Origin: Flemingiibacterium sp045636145
GTDB lineage: Bacteria > Bacillota > Clostridia > Oscillospirales > CAG-272
Direction: 5' to 3'
NCBI GenBank assembly: GCA_045636145.1
Contig: JAZTWV010000040.1
Span: forward strand, 1 to 7,014
DNA: 7,014 nucleotides
Shown in pieces: positions 1 through 6,944 of this stretch. The position numbers and the translations under genes were made by a program. Position 1 is the first letter of the stretch, and every line of letters begins with the position of its first letter. Below the pieces are notes generated by a model. It did no database searches, had not been told where the DNA came from, and was given only the letters and a program-made list of their open reading frames with translations.

Positions 1-1
1 C

Positions 2-913
2 GACAATGAGGAGCTTGATGCAGTAAGCATCTGTACCTACAATGCAACTCACGCAGAGTGCACCATCTACGCTCTTGAAAAGGGTGTAAATGTACTGCTT
101 GAAAAGCCTATGACCGTAACTCTTGACGAAGCTGCAGACATCGTAAGAGCTGAAAAGAAGAGCGGCAAGATCGTTTCCGTAGGCTTCCAGCCCAGACTCG
201 ATGCTAATATGCAGATGATCAAGAAGATCGTTGAGTCCGGCGAGCTTGGAGAGATCTACTACATCCAGACCGGTGGCGGACGCCGCCGCGGCATTCCGAA
301 CTCCACCTTCATCGAAAAGAAGACCGGTGGTATCGGTGCTCTCGGCGATATCGGATGCTACTCTCTCGATATGGTCCTCAATGCGATCGGCTATCCCACT
401 CCAAAGACCATTTCCGCATATAAGTCTGATTTCTTCGGCACCAATCCCATGTACAACAATCCTGCCGATGCGGCTCGTTTCAATGTTGACGACTTCGCGG
501 CAGCATTCATCCGCCTTGAGCCTGGCGAATACGGCGATAAGAACGGCATCATCGTTGACTTCCGCATTGCATGGGCAATGCACGTTGACACTCCCGGTGA
601 CACCATTATCTTCGGTAAGAAGGGCGCACTCCGCATTCCTTCCACCGACTGCTGGAACGGTACCGTTGGCGGTCCTATGAAGATCTACCACGACGTAGCA
701 GGCGCAAGAGTTGAGACCATCGTTCCGATCATTCAGAACAAGGGCAAGGGTCTCTTCTACAAGAAGGTTCGTTCCTTCCTCGACGCAATCAAGGAAGGCG
801 GCGCGGCACCTGTTCCCACCAGCCAGATCATTAAGAATCAGGCGATCCTCGACGGTATCGTTAAGTCTGCAGAAGCAGGCCGCGAGATCGAAGTTGTAAT
901 GCCCGAGGTTTAA
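2..913 (+). CDS. Gfo/Idh/MocA-family NAD(P)-dependent sugar oxidoreductase, 5'-truncated by window edge
   Basis: The frame is open from base 2, so the gene begins outside the window; 303 residues are visible. An ATG at 110 lies inside the conserved EKPM motif and is not the start. Family members oxidise or reduce a hydroxyl of a sugar, inositol or similar polyol with NAD(P), in the cytoplasm. The end of the Rossmann domain is seen (VSICTYNATHAE, then LLEKPM at visible residues 32-37, with the conserved catalytic Lys of EKP at 35). GFQPR at 62-66 and the C-terminal alpha/beta domain follow. The motif GDIGCYSLD at 115-123 has Tyr where many members have the catalytic His; glucose-fructose-oxidoreductase-like members also carry Tyr. 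The GxGxxG nucleotide-binding loop is missing because it lies upstream. The substrate cannot be told. Codons are rich in C-ending forms, which suggests good expression. The gene is convergent with the lipoprotein gene at 982-2520. Confidence 0.93.
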   Translation, partial: DNEELDAVSICTYNATHAECTIYALEKGVNVLLEKPMTVTLDEAADIVRAEKKSGKIVSVGFQPRLDANMQMIKKIVESGELGEIYYIQTGGGRRRGIPNSTFIEKKTGGIGALGDIGCYSLDMVLNAIGYPTPKTISAYKSDFFGTNPMYNNPADAARFNVDDFAAAFIRLEPGEYGDKNGIIVDFRIAWAMHVDTPGDTIIFGKKGALRIPSTDCWNGTVGGPMKIYHDVAGARVETIVPIIQNKGKGLFYKKVRSFLDAIKEGGAAPVPTSQIIKNQAILDGIVKSAEAGREIEVVMPEV

Positions 914-930
914 TTTAAGGCTAATATTAG

Positions 931-967
931 AGTCCCCTCACAGTCTTTTGACTGCGAGGGGACTTTT
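931..967 (+). terminator. Intrinsic terminator of the oxidoreductase gene
   Basis: A 9-bp stem (AGTCCCCTC at 931-939 with GAGGGGACT at 956-964) continues past one A/C mismatch into a 5-bp stem (CAGTC/GACTG) with a TTTT loop. A short T run (964-967) follows on the + strand. It begins 17 bases after the oxidoreductase stop. On the - strand the bases beyond the hairpin are not a clean T run, so it probably serves mainly the + gene, but it sits between convergent genes and may also stop the lipoprotein transcript. Confidence 0.9.
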
Positions 968-981
968 ACTGTAAAGGCTAC

Positions 982-2520
982 TTACTGCATATATTCTGCG
1001 TCAGCTTCAATTTCATTATCATTAAGCGATGCGTAATATTTACCGTGATCGGTGTCAAACGGCGGATTATAGTAGTGGTAGACATCAAGGAACACATCTT
1101 CCGACATTTCTTCGGCTATGTGAAGTGAATCATCCCTTAAAGTTCCAAGGAACATAAAATATCTTGTGTCCTCGCCCGTCATGAAATATCCGTTATCACG
1201 CACTGGCTCGCCGCTGTAATATGCAATATATATGATATACTCCCCACTTCCGCCGCCGGATGTGATAAGCATCACCTCGGCTTTATCATAGGAAATTCCG
1301 TCAGGAGAAGGCAGACTCAGCTCATTATAGGACGTGCCAAGGCTTTCAGCGCGCCATACAGAAAGTCCGCCGTCAGTCATACGGTAGCAAAGCAAATAAT
1401 CATCGGAGCTCCATATTCTCTGAAAATACTCAAGTCCTGTAGCATTATCCGGAAGAAAGTCACACATTTTGCTTACATGTGCTTCGCGCCTTGCCGCGTT
1501 ATTTGAAACCATGCCGTCAGCAAGCGATACAAGCGCATCTACTGTCCCCTCAGGCACACAATAGCACACTGAAAAATCACTGCGCGGTGTTTCTATAATC
1601 ATATATCCGTCCATGTCTGCCGCATAGATGCGATAATTTTGCACGGACATATAAAAACGCTCAGCATCCTTTGTTCGTATGCTTTGGTCTTTCTGCATCA
1701 TCCATTTATCAGCCTGCATAGCATCTGCAAAGCTCTCTCCTGCCATGCCGTTCTCATTTGGGAAGGTGCATTGCCCAGAGGCGGTATCAACATAAAATTC
1801 GCTGCTTCTCAGTATTGCGACTACACGCTCCAAGAGATATTCGGAGTAATTTTTCCTGTTCCAATTAATAGAAACAGAAGCTCTTGCGGCAGCATTGTCA
1901 AAATGCTCGCCCTCATTTGGAATCTCCGTCATATCATCGGGAACACGCCACGAAAGCATGAGATATGTGCTGTCCTGAAGCTTCAAAAGGTACATATACT
2001 CCCGTCTTGCACGGTATTCGGCATCTTTGTCCTCTCCATAAACATCAACGAGCACCTGATCTTCAAAGCCGTGAAAATAGCGTACACCCTCATAGTTTTT
2101 GTATTCGTCCGGCTTCAGTTCTTCGGTTATTGTAAGGTCATAGACCTTTGCAAAGCCCGAATAGCACCAATTGAATATCTCATTTTCGGTAACATCAGGT
2201 ACATCGCATCTTACAACCGTCATATTTTCAAGATATCTGTCGTCCTCGGTATAGATTGCGCTGTTGTATACAAGACCGATTTGCGCACTGCCCACATTAC
2301 TGTCGTAATTGCCGTATGTCATCACGGGGACAGTGTAACTATGAAATCCTATCTCACCGTCGGCAAGCGGTAAGGTTATATCTGAGGTGTTTTCGTCTGT
2401 AAGTGACACATCGCCCGAATCATCGATTTTATCTTCTATAACTGTGCCGCCATTGCACCCTACAGCAAATGTGCAAATAAGCACAGCTAAAAACAGCCAT
2501 ATATACTTTGTCCTTTTCAT
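982..2520 (-). CDS. Predicted secreted lipoprotein of unknown function
   Basis: This encodes 512 residues with no fold that I recognise. The start is set at 2520, not at the longer in-frame ATG at 2607. From 2520 the protein begins with a classic lipoprotein signal: basic MKRTK, a hydrophobic core (YIWLFLAVLICTFA) and the lipobox AVGC with the acylated Cys at residue 22. An AGGTG ribosome site lies about 7 bases before that ATG. The mature protein should be anchored to the outer face of the membrane. An Asp/Glu/Ser/Thr-rich linker of about 30 residues follows the Cys. The rest is soluble, acidic and rich in Tyr and Asp, with no further membrane segment and at least seven Cys, for example C-Y-C in SVCYCVPEG. 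The N-terminal half has alternating strand-like segments; the C-terminal part (GGGSGEYIIYIAYYSGEP) is also beta-rich. No catalytic motif is evident. It is separated from yebC by a terminator and is likely its own transcript, though I found no convincing promoter. Confidence 0.85.
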   Translation of the reverse strand: MKRTKYIWLFLAVLICTFAVGCNGGTVIEDKIDDSGDVSLTDENTSDITLPLADGEIGFHSYTVPVMTYGNYDSNVGSAQIGLVYNSAIYTEDDRYLENMTVVRCDVPDVTENEIFNWCYSGFAKVYDLTITEELKPDEYKNYEGVRYFHGFEDQVLVDVYGEDKDAEYRARREYMYLLKLQDSTYLMLSWRVPDDMTEIPNEGEHFDNAAARASVSINWNRKNYSEYLLERVVAILRSSEFYVDTASGQCTFPNENGMAGESFADAMQADKWMMQKDQSIRTKDAERFYMSVQNYRIYAADMDGYMIIETPRSDFSVCYCVPEGTVDALVSLADGMVSNNAARREAHVSKMCDFLPDNATGLEYFQRIWSSDDYLLCYRMTDGGLSVWRAESLGTSYNELSLPSPDGISYDKAEVMLITSGGGSGEYIIYIAYYSGEPVRDNGYFMTGEDTRYFMFLGTLRDDSLHIAEEMSEDVFLDVYHYYNPPFDTDHGKYYASLNDNEIEADAEYMQ

Positions 2521-2616
2521 GGCATCACCTACCCGGTTATATTTTTCATTTATATAGACGAAAAAACAACGAAAATGTTCCATAAAAGCCATACGGATGC
2601 CTTCCACATATAAAAT

Positions 2617-2651
2617 GACAAAACCGCTTCCGCATAATACGCGGAAGCGGT
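2617..2651 (-). terminator. Intrinsic terminator of the argS-yebC unit
   Basis: A perfect 10-bp inverted repeat (GCGGAAGCGG at 2641-2650 with CCGCTTCCGC at 2624-2633), extended by one A-T pair, has a 7-base loop. On the - strand it is followed by TTTTGTCATTTT. It starts 5 bases after the yebC stop codon and separates yebC from the lipoprotein gene. Confidence 0.92.
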
Positions 2652-2655
2652 AATA

Positions 2656-3390
2656 TTATTCCTCGTCGGAACTTTCCCAGTTGTGATAAACCTCAATAAC
2701 ATCCTCGTTATCGTCAAGCGCTTCAAGCAGCTTGTTCATGTTCTTAAGGTCATCCTCGCCGGTCAGTGTAACATAGCTTGAGGGAACCTTGTCGGTGTCA
2801 GCAGAAGCGATGGTATAGCCTTTCGCCTCAAGAGCTTCACGGACAGCGTTAAGATCGTCAGTTTCGGTAGATATCTCAAACGCACCGTCCTCAGCGGCGA
2901 AATCCGCAGCACCTGCTTCAAGTGCATCCTCCATCAGCTGATCCTCGTCTATCTTGCCGTCGTTTTCGATGATAATAACGCCCTTTTCGCTGAACATAAA
3001 GGAAACGCAGCCAGTTGTGCCGAGATTTCCGCCGAATTTGTCGAAATAGTGGCGCACCTCGGATGCTGTACGGTTACGGTTGTCGGTGGTCGCTTCAACA
3101 ATTACCGCAACGCCGCAAGGACCGTAACCCTCGTATACGATCTCCTCGTAATCCGCACTGTCGGAGCTGGATGCCTTTTTGATGATGCGGTCAATGTTGT
3201 CGTTAGGAACGTTATTGGACTTAGCCTTTGCAATGAGAGCGGCAAGCTTGCTGTTGGATACGGGATCCGGACCGCCCTCTTTAACGGCAACTGCCATTTC
3301 CTTACCGATCTTTGTGAAGATCTTCGCACGCTGTGCGTCGGTCTTCTCTTTTTTGTGCATTATATTTTTCCATTTACTATGTCCTGACAT
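2656..3390 (-). CDS. yebC: YebC/PmpR/TACO1-family protein
   Basis: This is a full-length family member of 244 residues. The diagnostic N-terminus MSGHSKWKNIMHKKEKTDAQRA (1-22) is followed by KIFTKIGKEM (23-32), YEGYGPCGVAVIVEATTDNRNRT (86-108) and VRHYFDKFGGNLG (112-124). The third domain ends with VPSSYVTL and an acidic tail (ESSDEE). The start is fixed by the family N-terminus and by AGGAG 8 bases upstream. The family is annotated as a transcriptional regulator from studies of PmpR and others. The mitochondrial homologue TACO1 activates translation, and recent bacterial work places YebC proteins on the ribosome, easing stalls at proline-rich stretches. Which activity applies here is not shown by the sequence. 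It lies 24 bases after argS with no terminator or promoter between, so it is almost surely co-transcribed with argS, which fits a role in translation. The protein is cytoplasmic and acidic. Confidence 0.97.
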   Translation of the reverse strand: MSGHSKWKNIMHKKEKTDAQRAKIFTKIGKEMAVAVKEGGPDPVSNSKLAALIAKAKSNNVPNDNIDRIIKKASSSDSADYEEIVYEGYGPCGVAVIVEATTDNRNRTASEVRHYFDKFGGNLGTTGCVSFMFSEKGVIIIENDGKIDEDQLMEDALEAGAADFAAEDGAFEISTETDDLNAVREALEAKGYTIASADTDKVPSSYVTLTGEDDLKNMNKLLEALDDNEDVIEVYHNWESSDEE

Positions 3391-3414
3391 TTTCTTTTCT
3401 CCTGTATTTTTAAA

Positions 3415-5145
3415 TTATATCTTCTCAGTTTTCTTCATGCAGATAAGCTCAAATGCCTTGCCGAGCACAGAGCGCACGCAGGATGTAAGCGCCACACGGA
3501 AATCGCGCACCTTTTCGTCGGGGGCTGTAACGATCTGGCACTCATGGTAGAAGTGGTTGAACGCCGCACATACATCAAGAATGTATCGGGTAATAACCGA
3601 CGGTTCAAGATCGTTAAGCGCAGAAAGAACCTTTTCCGGGAATATGGACAGGGTCTTGAGAAGTGCTTTTTCCGCAGGATCGCTGACCATTGATGCATCG
3701 GGAGTTATTGTCGGTACACCGCCAGCCTTTTCGATAATGGAGCAGGTACGCGCGTAGGTGTACTGTGCGTAAGGACCGGGGTTTCCGTCAAAGTTGAGGG
3801 CATCCTCCAAAATGAAGTTGATATCCTTAATACGGTTGTTCATGAGGTAATGGAAGATAATCGCGCCAACTCCAACAGCCTCCGCAACCTCATCCTTGTT
3901 TTCAAGTGCCGCGTTCTTCTCCTCCATAATCTTGCCTACCTTCTCGATAGACTCAGCGAAAAGATCCTTTAAGAGAATAACGTTGCCTGTACGTGTTGCA
4001 AGCTTTGAGCCGTTGATAGAAACAGTGCCGTAAGGAACATGGATAAGATTTTTTGCCCAATCGTATCCCATAAGCTCAACCACCTTAAACCACTGTGCAA
4101 AATGTAGGCTCTGACCTGCTGAGGTTACGTAGATATTCTTTTCGAAATCGTAGGCCTTTTTTCTGTAGAGTGCCGCCGCGATATCACGGGCAGGATACAG
4201 TGTGGAGCCGTCACGCTTTAAAATAAGGCAAGGCGGCATATTGTACTCTTCAAGATTTATGATAGACGCGCCGTCATCGATAGTCATGAGCTTTTTATCT
4301 TTAAGCTCCTGCACTACCGCCGGCATCTTGTCGGAGTAGAAGCTTTCACCGTTGTATGAATCAAATTCAATACCAAGCTGCTTGTATGTGCGGCTGTATT
4401 CCTTCAGAGAAATCTCAATAAACCATTTCCAAAGCTTGATATTTTCCTCATCATGCTGTTCAAGCTTTGTAAATTCCGCACGAGCCTCGTCCTCAAGAGA
4501 GTGGTCCTTTTCCGCCTCCTCGTGGAACTTTACATAAAGTGCCACAAGTGCGTCGATATCACCGGACTCAACCTCCTCGCGGCTTCCCCATTTGCGGTAT
4601 GCCACAATAAGCTTGCCGAACTGAGTGCCCCAGTCGCCGAGATGGTTTACGCCGATGCAGTTGTATCCGCAAAATTCGTGGAGCATCTTGATGCTGTGAC
4701 CGATAACCGTAGTTCCAAGATGACCGATATGGAACGGCTTTGCAACATTAGGCGAGGAGTAGTCAAGAACTACATTTTTTCCGGCACCAAAATCAAAAGA
4801 GCCGTATTTTTCACCTTTTTCCATGATTTCAGGCATAAGCTTGCCTGCGAAATACTTCTCGGAGATGAAAAGGTTGAGGTATCCGCCCACAACATCAACT
4901 TTTGCGATAATATCATCGCAAAGCTCCTCGGAAAGCTTTGATGCTATCATGGGAGGACCCATGCGCATAGCCTTTGACAGCTTGAAGCATGGGAAAGCCA
5001 GGTCGCCAAGCTTATCATCCGGTGGATATTCAAGATATGAAGCAAAATCCTCCGCCTTTATCTCTGCGGCGGCGGGATTGCCCTCGGTCAGCGCGGAAAA
5101 TTTAGCGTAAAGCTTGTCCGCAATGTGTTTTTTTACTGTAAGCAT
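3415..5145 (-). CDS. argS: Arginyl-tRNA synthetase (class I)
   Basis: This enzyme charges tRNA-Arg with arginine using ATP, in the cytoplasm. Its 576 residues match the usual family length. The N-terminal tRNA D-loop-recognition domain spans about residues 5-95 (DKLGDLAFPCFKLSKAM). The catalytic core has SSPNVAKPFHIGHLG with the HIGH signature at 139-142, then VNHLGDWGTQFGKLI (166-180) and AGQSLHFAQWFKV (343-355). The KMSKS position reads KLATRTG (381-387), a degenerate form that is common in ArgRS. The DALR anticodon-binding domain begins near GPYAQYTYARTCSIIEKAG (457-475). The C-terminus ends ELICMKKTEKI rather than the usual LGI-PE-M-like ending, so it is slightly diverged but complete. 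The start is supported by AAAGGA about 7 bases upstream. The gene has its own promoter (5217-5245) and a leader of about 65 bases, too short for a T-box. yebC follows in the same transcript. Confidence 0.97.
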   Translation of the reverse strand: MLTVKKHIADKLYAKFSALTEGNPAAAEIKAEDFASYLEYPPDDKLGDLAFPCFKLSKAMRMGPPMIASKLSEELCDDIIAKVDVVGGYLNLFISEKYFAGKLMPEIMEKGEKYGSFDFGAGKNVVLDYSSPNVAKPFHIGHLGTTVIGHSIKMLHEFCGYNCIGVNHLGDWGTQFGKLIVAYRKWGSREEVESGDIDALVALYVKFHEEAEKDHSLEDEARAEFTKLEQHDEENIKLWKWFIEISLKEYSRTYKQLGIEFDSYNGESFYSDKMPAVVQELKDKKLMTIDDGASIINLEEYNMPPCLILKRDGSTLYPARDIAAALYRKKAYDFEKNIYVTSAGQSLHFAQWFKVVELMGYDWAKNLIHVPYGTVSINGSKLATRTGNVILLKDLFAESIEKVGKIMEEKNAALENKDEVAEAVGVGAIIFHYLMNNRIKDINFILEDALNFDGNPGPYAQYTYARTCSIIEKAGGVPTITPDASMVSDPAEKALLKTLSIFPEKVLSALNDLEPSVITRYILDVCAAFNHFYHECQIVTAPDEKVRDFRVALTSCVRSVLGKAFELICMKKTEKI

Positions 5146-5216
5146 GATATTTTCCTTTATTTCAAATATTTTGCGAATTATATTATGGGATTTACACGAA
5201 TAATCTATAATATATA

Positions 5217-5245
5217 ATTATACCACACAATCCCTTAATGTGCAA
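5217..5245 (-). promoter_or_regulatory. Predicted sigma-A promoter of argS, extended -10
   Basis: On the - strand a perfect -10 TATAAT (5217-5222) is preceded by TGG (5223-5225), an extended -10 motif. A -35-like TTGCAC (5240-5245) lies at exactly 17 bases. The -35 matches consensus at only half its positions, which the extended -10 can offset. Transcription would begin near 5210 and leave a leader of about 65 bases, with no T-box features. The promoter sits in the 118-base gap after the FAD oxidoreductase stop. That gap holds no clear intrinsic terminator, so read-through from upstream is also possible. Confidence 0.75.
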
Positions 5246-5263
5246 TAGCAAATCCGCCAAAAA

Positions 5264-6661
5264 TTAGTTTTCAGCCAGCTTTCTGCCCATTAAAACGCCC
5301 ATTACAGACGCCATCATAAGACCTCTCGTCCATCCGCTGGAATCGCCGAGGCAATGGAGTCCCGGAAGCGATGTGTTGAGGTCAGAATCCATCTTAACAC
5401 GGTTGGAGTAGAATTTAAGTTCGGGGGAATAAAGCAGTGTCTCTGTGCTGGCAAAGCCCGGCACAACTATATCAACTGCCTGAATAAAGTTTATAATATT
5501 CATCATGGCGCGGTACGGCATTGCCGCTGTAATATCACCGGCTACTGCATCGGGGAGCGTAGGCTTTACGTTGCTCTGCATAAGCTCCTTTTCCCATGTG
5601 CGCTTGCCGTCGAGAATATCTCCGAAACGCTGAACGAGTATGTGACCTGCGCCAAGCATATTTGTAAGCTCGCCAACCTTTTTTGCATACTCTATCGGCT
5701 GATTGAACGGCACGCTGAAATTATGGGAACAAAGTATAGCAAGATTGGTATTGCCGGATTTGTGCTCTTTGTATGAGTGACCATTTACAACCGCAAGGTC
5801 ATTGTCATAGTTTTCCTGAGATACAAAACCGCCCGGATTCTGGCAGAATGTACGCACCTTATTTTTAAACGGCTTTGGGTATCCGATAAGCTTTGATTCG
5901 TAGAGCACCTTGTTTACGTCCTCTATTATCTCGTTTCGCACCTCCACACGCACACCGATATCAACAGTGCCCGGCTTATGCTCAACGTCATGCTCACAGC
6001 ATATCTTTTCAAGCCAATCCGCGCCTCGTCTGCCTGTTGCAACAACCACGGTATCAGCGCGCAACTCACGTGCGGTGCCGTCTTTCTCTGAAAGTATAAC
6101 GCCGCGGCAAGCTCCATTTTCTACAATAAGGTCGGTGCAGTTAGCACCAAACATAATCTCTGTTCCGTTTTTTGAAAGGTAGTTTTGAATTGAAAGGTAT
6201 ATTTCCTGCGCCTTTTCTGTTCCGAGATGGCGTATAGGGCAGTCAACAAGCCTCAGACCTGCCTGAATTGCACGCTTTCTTATTTCCTTTATAAACGGAT
6301 CGTTTGAAACGCCTTCAACGTGCTCATCCGCACCGAATTCAAGATATATTTTATCTGTATATTCAATAAGCTCCTGCGCATTTTGCCATCCTATAAGCTC
6401 GGGAAGCTCTCCACCAACATCGGGAGAAAGAGACAGCTTTCCGTCAGAAAATGCACCTGCTCCTGAAAATCCGGTAGTAATATGACAATACGGCTTACAC
6501 TGCACGCAGGTTTTTGTCTTTATTTTGGGACAGTGCCTTTTTTCCACGGGCAGTCCCTTTTCGATAAGCAAGACTTTTTTGTGAGATCCTTTTCGTATAA
6601 GCTCCAAAGCAGTAAAAATACCCGCCGGACCTGCGCCGACGATTATGATATCGTACTTCAT
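5264..6661 (-). CDS. FAD-dependent oxidoreductase, COG2509-type uncharacterised dehydrogenase
   Basis: The protein has 465 residues. The N-terminus MKYDIIIVGAGPAGIFTALEL holds the dinucleotide-binding GAGPAG at 9-14, with the acidic end of strand 2 at LLIEK (31-35). Residues 44-59 hold four Cys (C44, C52, C55, C59) and lead into ITTGFSGAGAFSDGKLSLS (61-79), the hallmark of this flavoprotein group. A second FAD-contact segment is TVVVATGRRGADW (204-216). The C-terminus carries the usual FAD-closing stretch LHCLGDSSGWTRGLMMASVMG (435-455). No membrane segment or signal peptide is seen, so it is cytoplasmic. The family is widespread in Firmicutes and its substrate is not established; the bound cofactor is well supported, the reaction is not. 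The start is supported by GGAGG 7 bases before ATG. The gene has a consensus promoter and a structured leader, and argS follows 118 bases downstream on the same strand. Confidence 0.9.
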   Translation of the reverse strand: MKYDIIIVGAGPAGIFTALELIRKGSHKKVLLIEKGLPVEKRHCPKIKTKTCVQCKPYCHITTGFSGAGAFSDGKLSLSPDVGGELPELIGWQNAQELIEYTDKIYLEFGADEHVEGVSNDPFIKEIRKRAIQAGLRLVDCPIRHLGTEKAQEIYLSIQNYLSKNGTEIMFGANCTDLIVENGACRGVILSEKDGTARELRADTVVVATGRRGADWLEKICCEHDVEHKPGTVDIGVRVEVRNEIIEDVNKVLYESKLIGYPKPFKNKVRTFCQNPGGFVSQENYDNDLAVVNGHSYKEHKSGNTNLAILCSHNFSVPFNQPIEYAKKVGELTNMLGAGHILVQRFGDILDGKRTWEKELMQSNVKPTLPDAVAGDITAAMPYRAMMNIINFIQAVDIVVPGFASTETLLYSPELKFYSNRVKMDSDLNTSLPGLHCLGDSSGWTRGLMMASVMGVLMGRKLAEN

Positions 6662-6685
6662 ATCTTTTCCTCCGGAATTTTACAC

Positions 6686-6716
6686 AAAAATATTCCGCAA
6701 ACCGGGGTCTGCGGAA
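6686..6716 (-). promoter_or_regulatory. Terminator-like hairpin in the leader of the FAD oxidoreductase gene (possible attenuator)
   Basis: On the - strand TTCCGCA (6710-6716) pairs with TGCGGAA (6693-6699) around a 10-base GC-rich loop that can add a few more pairs. It is followed by TATTTTT (6686-6692). It lies inside the predicted leader, about 25 bases after the expected start of transcription and about 30 bases before the start codon. By form it is an intrinsic terminator or attenuator. Its role is inferred, and no known riboswitch class is recognised. Confidence 0.55.
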
Positions 6717-6747
6717 CGTAATTACAGGTTTGATATAATTACATATT

Positions 6748-6776
6748 ATTATATCATATTTTCTGCTGTTTGTCAA
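6748..6776 (-). promoter_or_regulatory. Consensus sigma-A promoter of the FAD oxidoreductase gene
   Basis: On the - strand a perfect -35 TTGACA (6771-6776), a 17-base spacer and a perfect -10 TATAAT (6748-6753) are seen. A TGA just before the -10 makes an extended -10 as well. Start of transcription is expected near 6741, giving a leader of about 80 bases to the ATG at 6661. The promoter is by far the best match in the window. Confidence 0.92.
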
Positions 6777-6838
6777 ATTTAATTTTTAACATATTAACTT
6801 TCATATGCCTAAATATTGGTTTTCCATAAAAATATATC

Positions 6839-6870
6839 ACAAAAAGAAAACCGTTGCTTTCGCAACGGTT
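6839..6870 (-). terminator. Intrinsic terminator of the rRNA transcript
   Basis: A perfect 9-bp stem (AACCGTTGC at 6862-6870 with GCAACGGTT at 6849-6857) has a GAAA tetraloop on the - strand. It is followed by TTCTTTTTGTG. It lies about 75 bases past the 23S end and closes the rRNA operon before the FAD gene promoter. The roughly 60 bases between it and that promoter are AT-rich and show nothing else. Confidence 0.93.
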
Positions 6871-6944
6871 AGTAAATGCTCATTGAAAACCGGATAAAGG
6901 GAAGGGAAACGAACTATTAACGAAACTCAAGTTGAACAAACTTG
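6871..6944 (-). other. 3' flank of 23S rRNA, probable strand of the processing stem
   Basis: These bases lie between the mature 23S end and the terminator. The complement of 6879-6897 reads like the CATTGAAAACTGGATA-type element that Firmicutes often carry just upstream of 23S. The flank therefore looks complementary to the spacer before 23S and would form the long stem cut by RNase III or Mini-III. The partner is outside the window, so this is inference. A short hairpin (CAAGTT/AACTTG core, 6927-6945) abuts the rRNA end. No 5S gene is present. Confidence 0.5.

Noticed and set aside
1639..2373. Long + strand open frame (244 codons) opposite the lipoprotein gene
   Set aside because: It is fully antisense to a gene with a signal peptide, lipobox and ribosome site, and its translation shows no recognisable domain. 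It is a shadow of the real frame.
2521..2607. Upstream start that would add 29 residues to the lipoprotein
   Set aside because: The extension would bury the signal peptide and lacks a ribosome site, whereas the ATG at 2520 has AGGTG at good spacing and an intact lipobox.
2521..2616. Promoter for the lipoprotein gene (TATAAA at 2549-2554 on the - strand)
   Set aside because: No -35-like hexamer lies at 16-18 bases, and AT-rich DNA gives many such -10 matches, so it is not listed as a feature.
4453..4941. Open frame of 162 codons on the + strand inside argS
   Set aside because: It is antisense to the conserved ArgRS core, including HIGH, and no ribosome site or family motif supports it.
5146..5210. 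T-box riboswitch before argS
   Set aside because: The predicted leader is only about 65 bases, with no specifier stem, T-box sequence or terminator, so it is too short for the class.
5188..5234. Inverted GGGATT/AATCCC pair flanking the argS -10 region
   Set aside because: Only 6 bases pair across a gap of about 35. This is expected by chance in such sequence and is not supported as an operator.
5354..5776. Open frame of 140 codons on the + strand inside the FAD oxidoreductase gene
   Set aside because: It is antisense to a well-supported flavoprotein, and its Cys-rich translation has no recognisable pattern.
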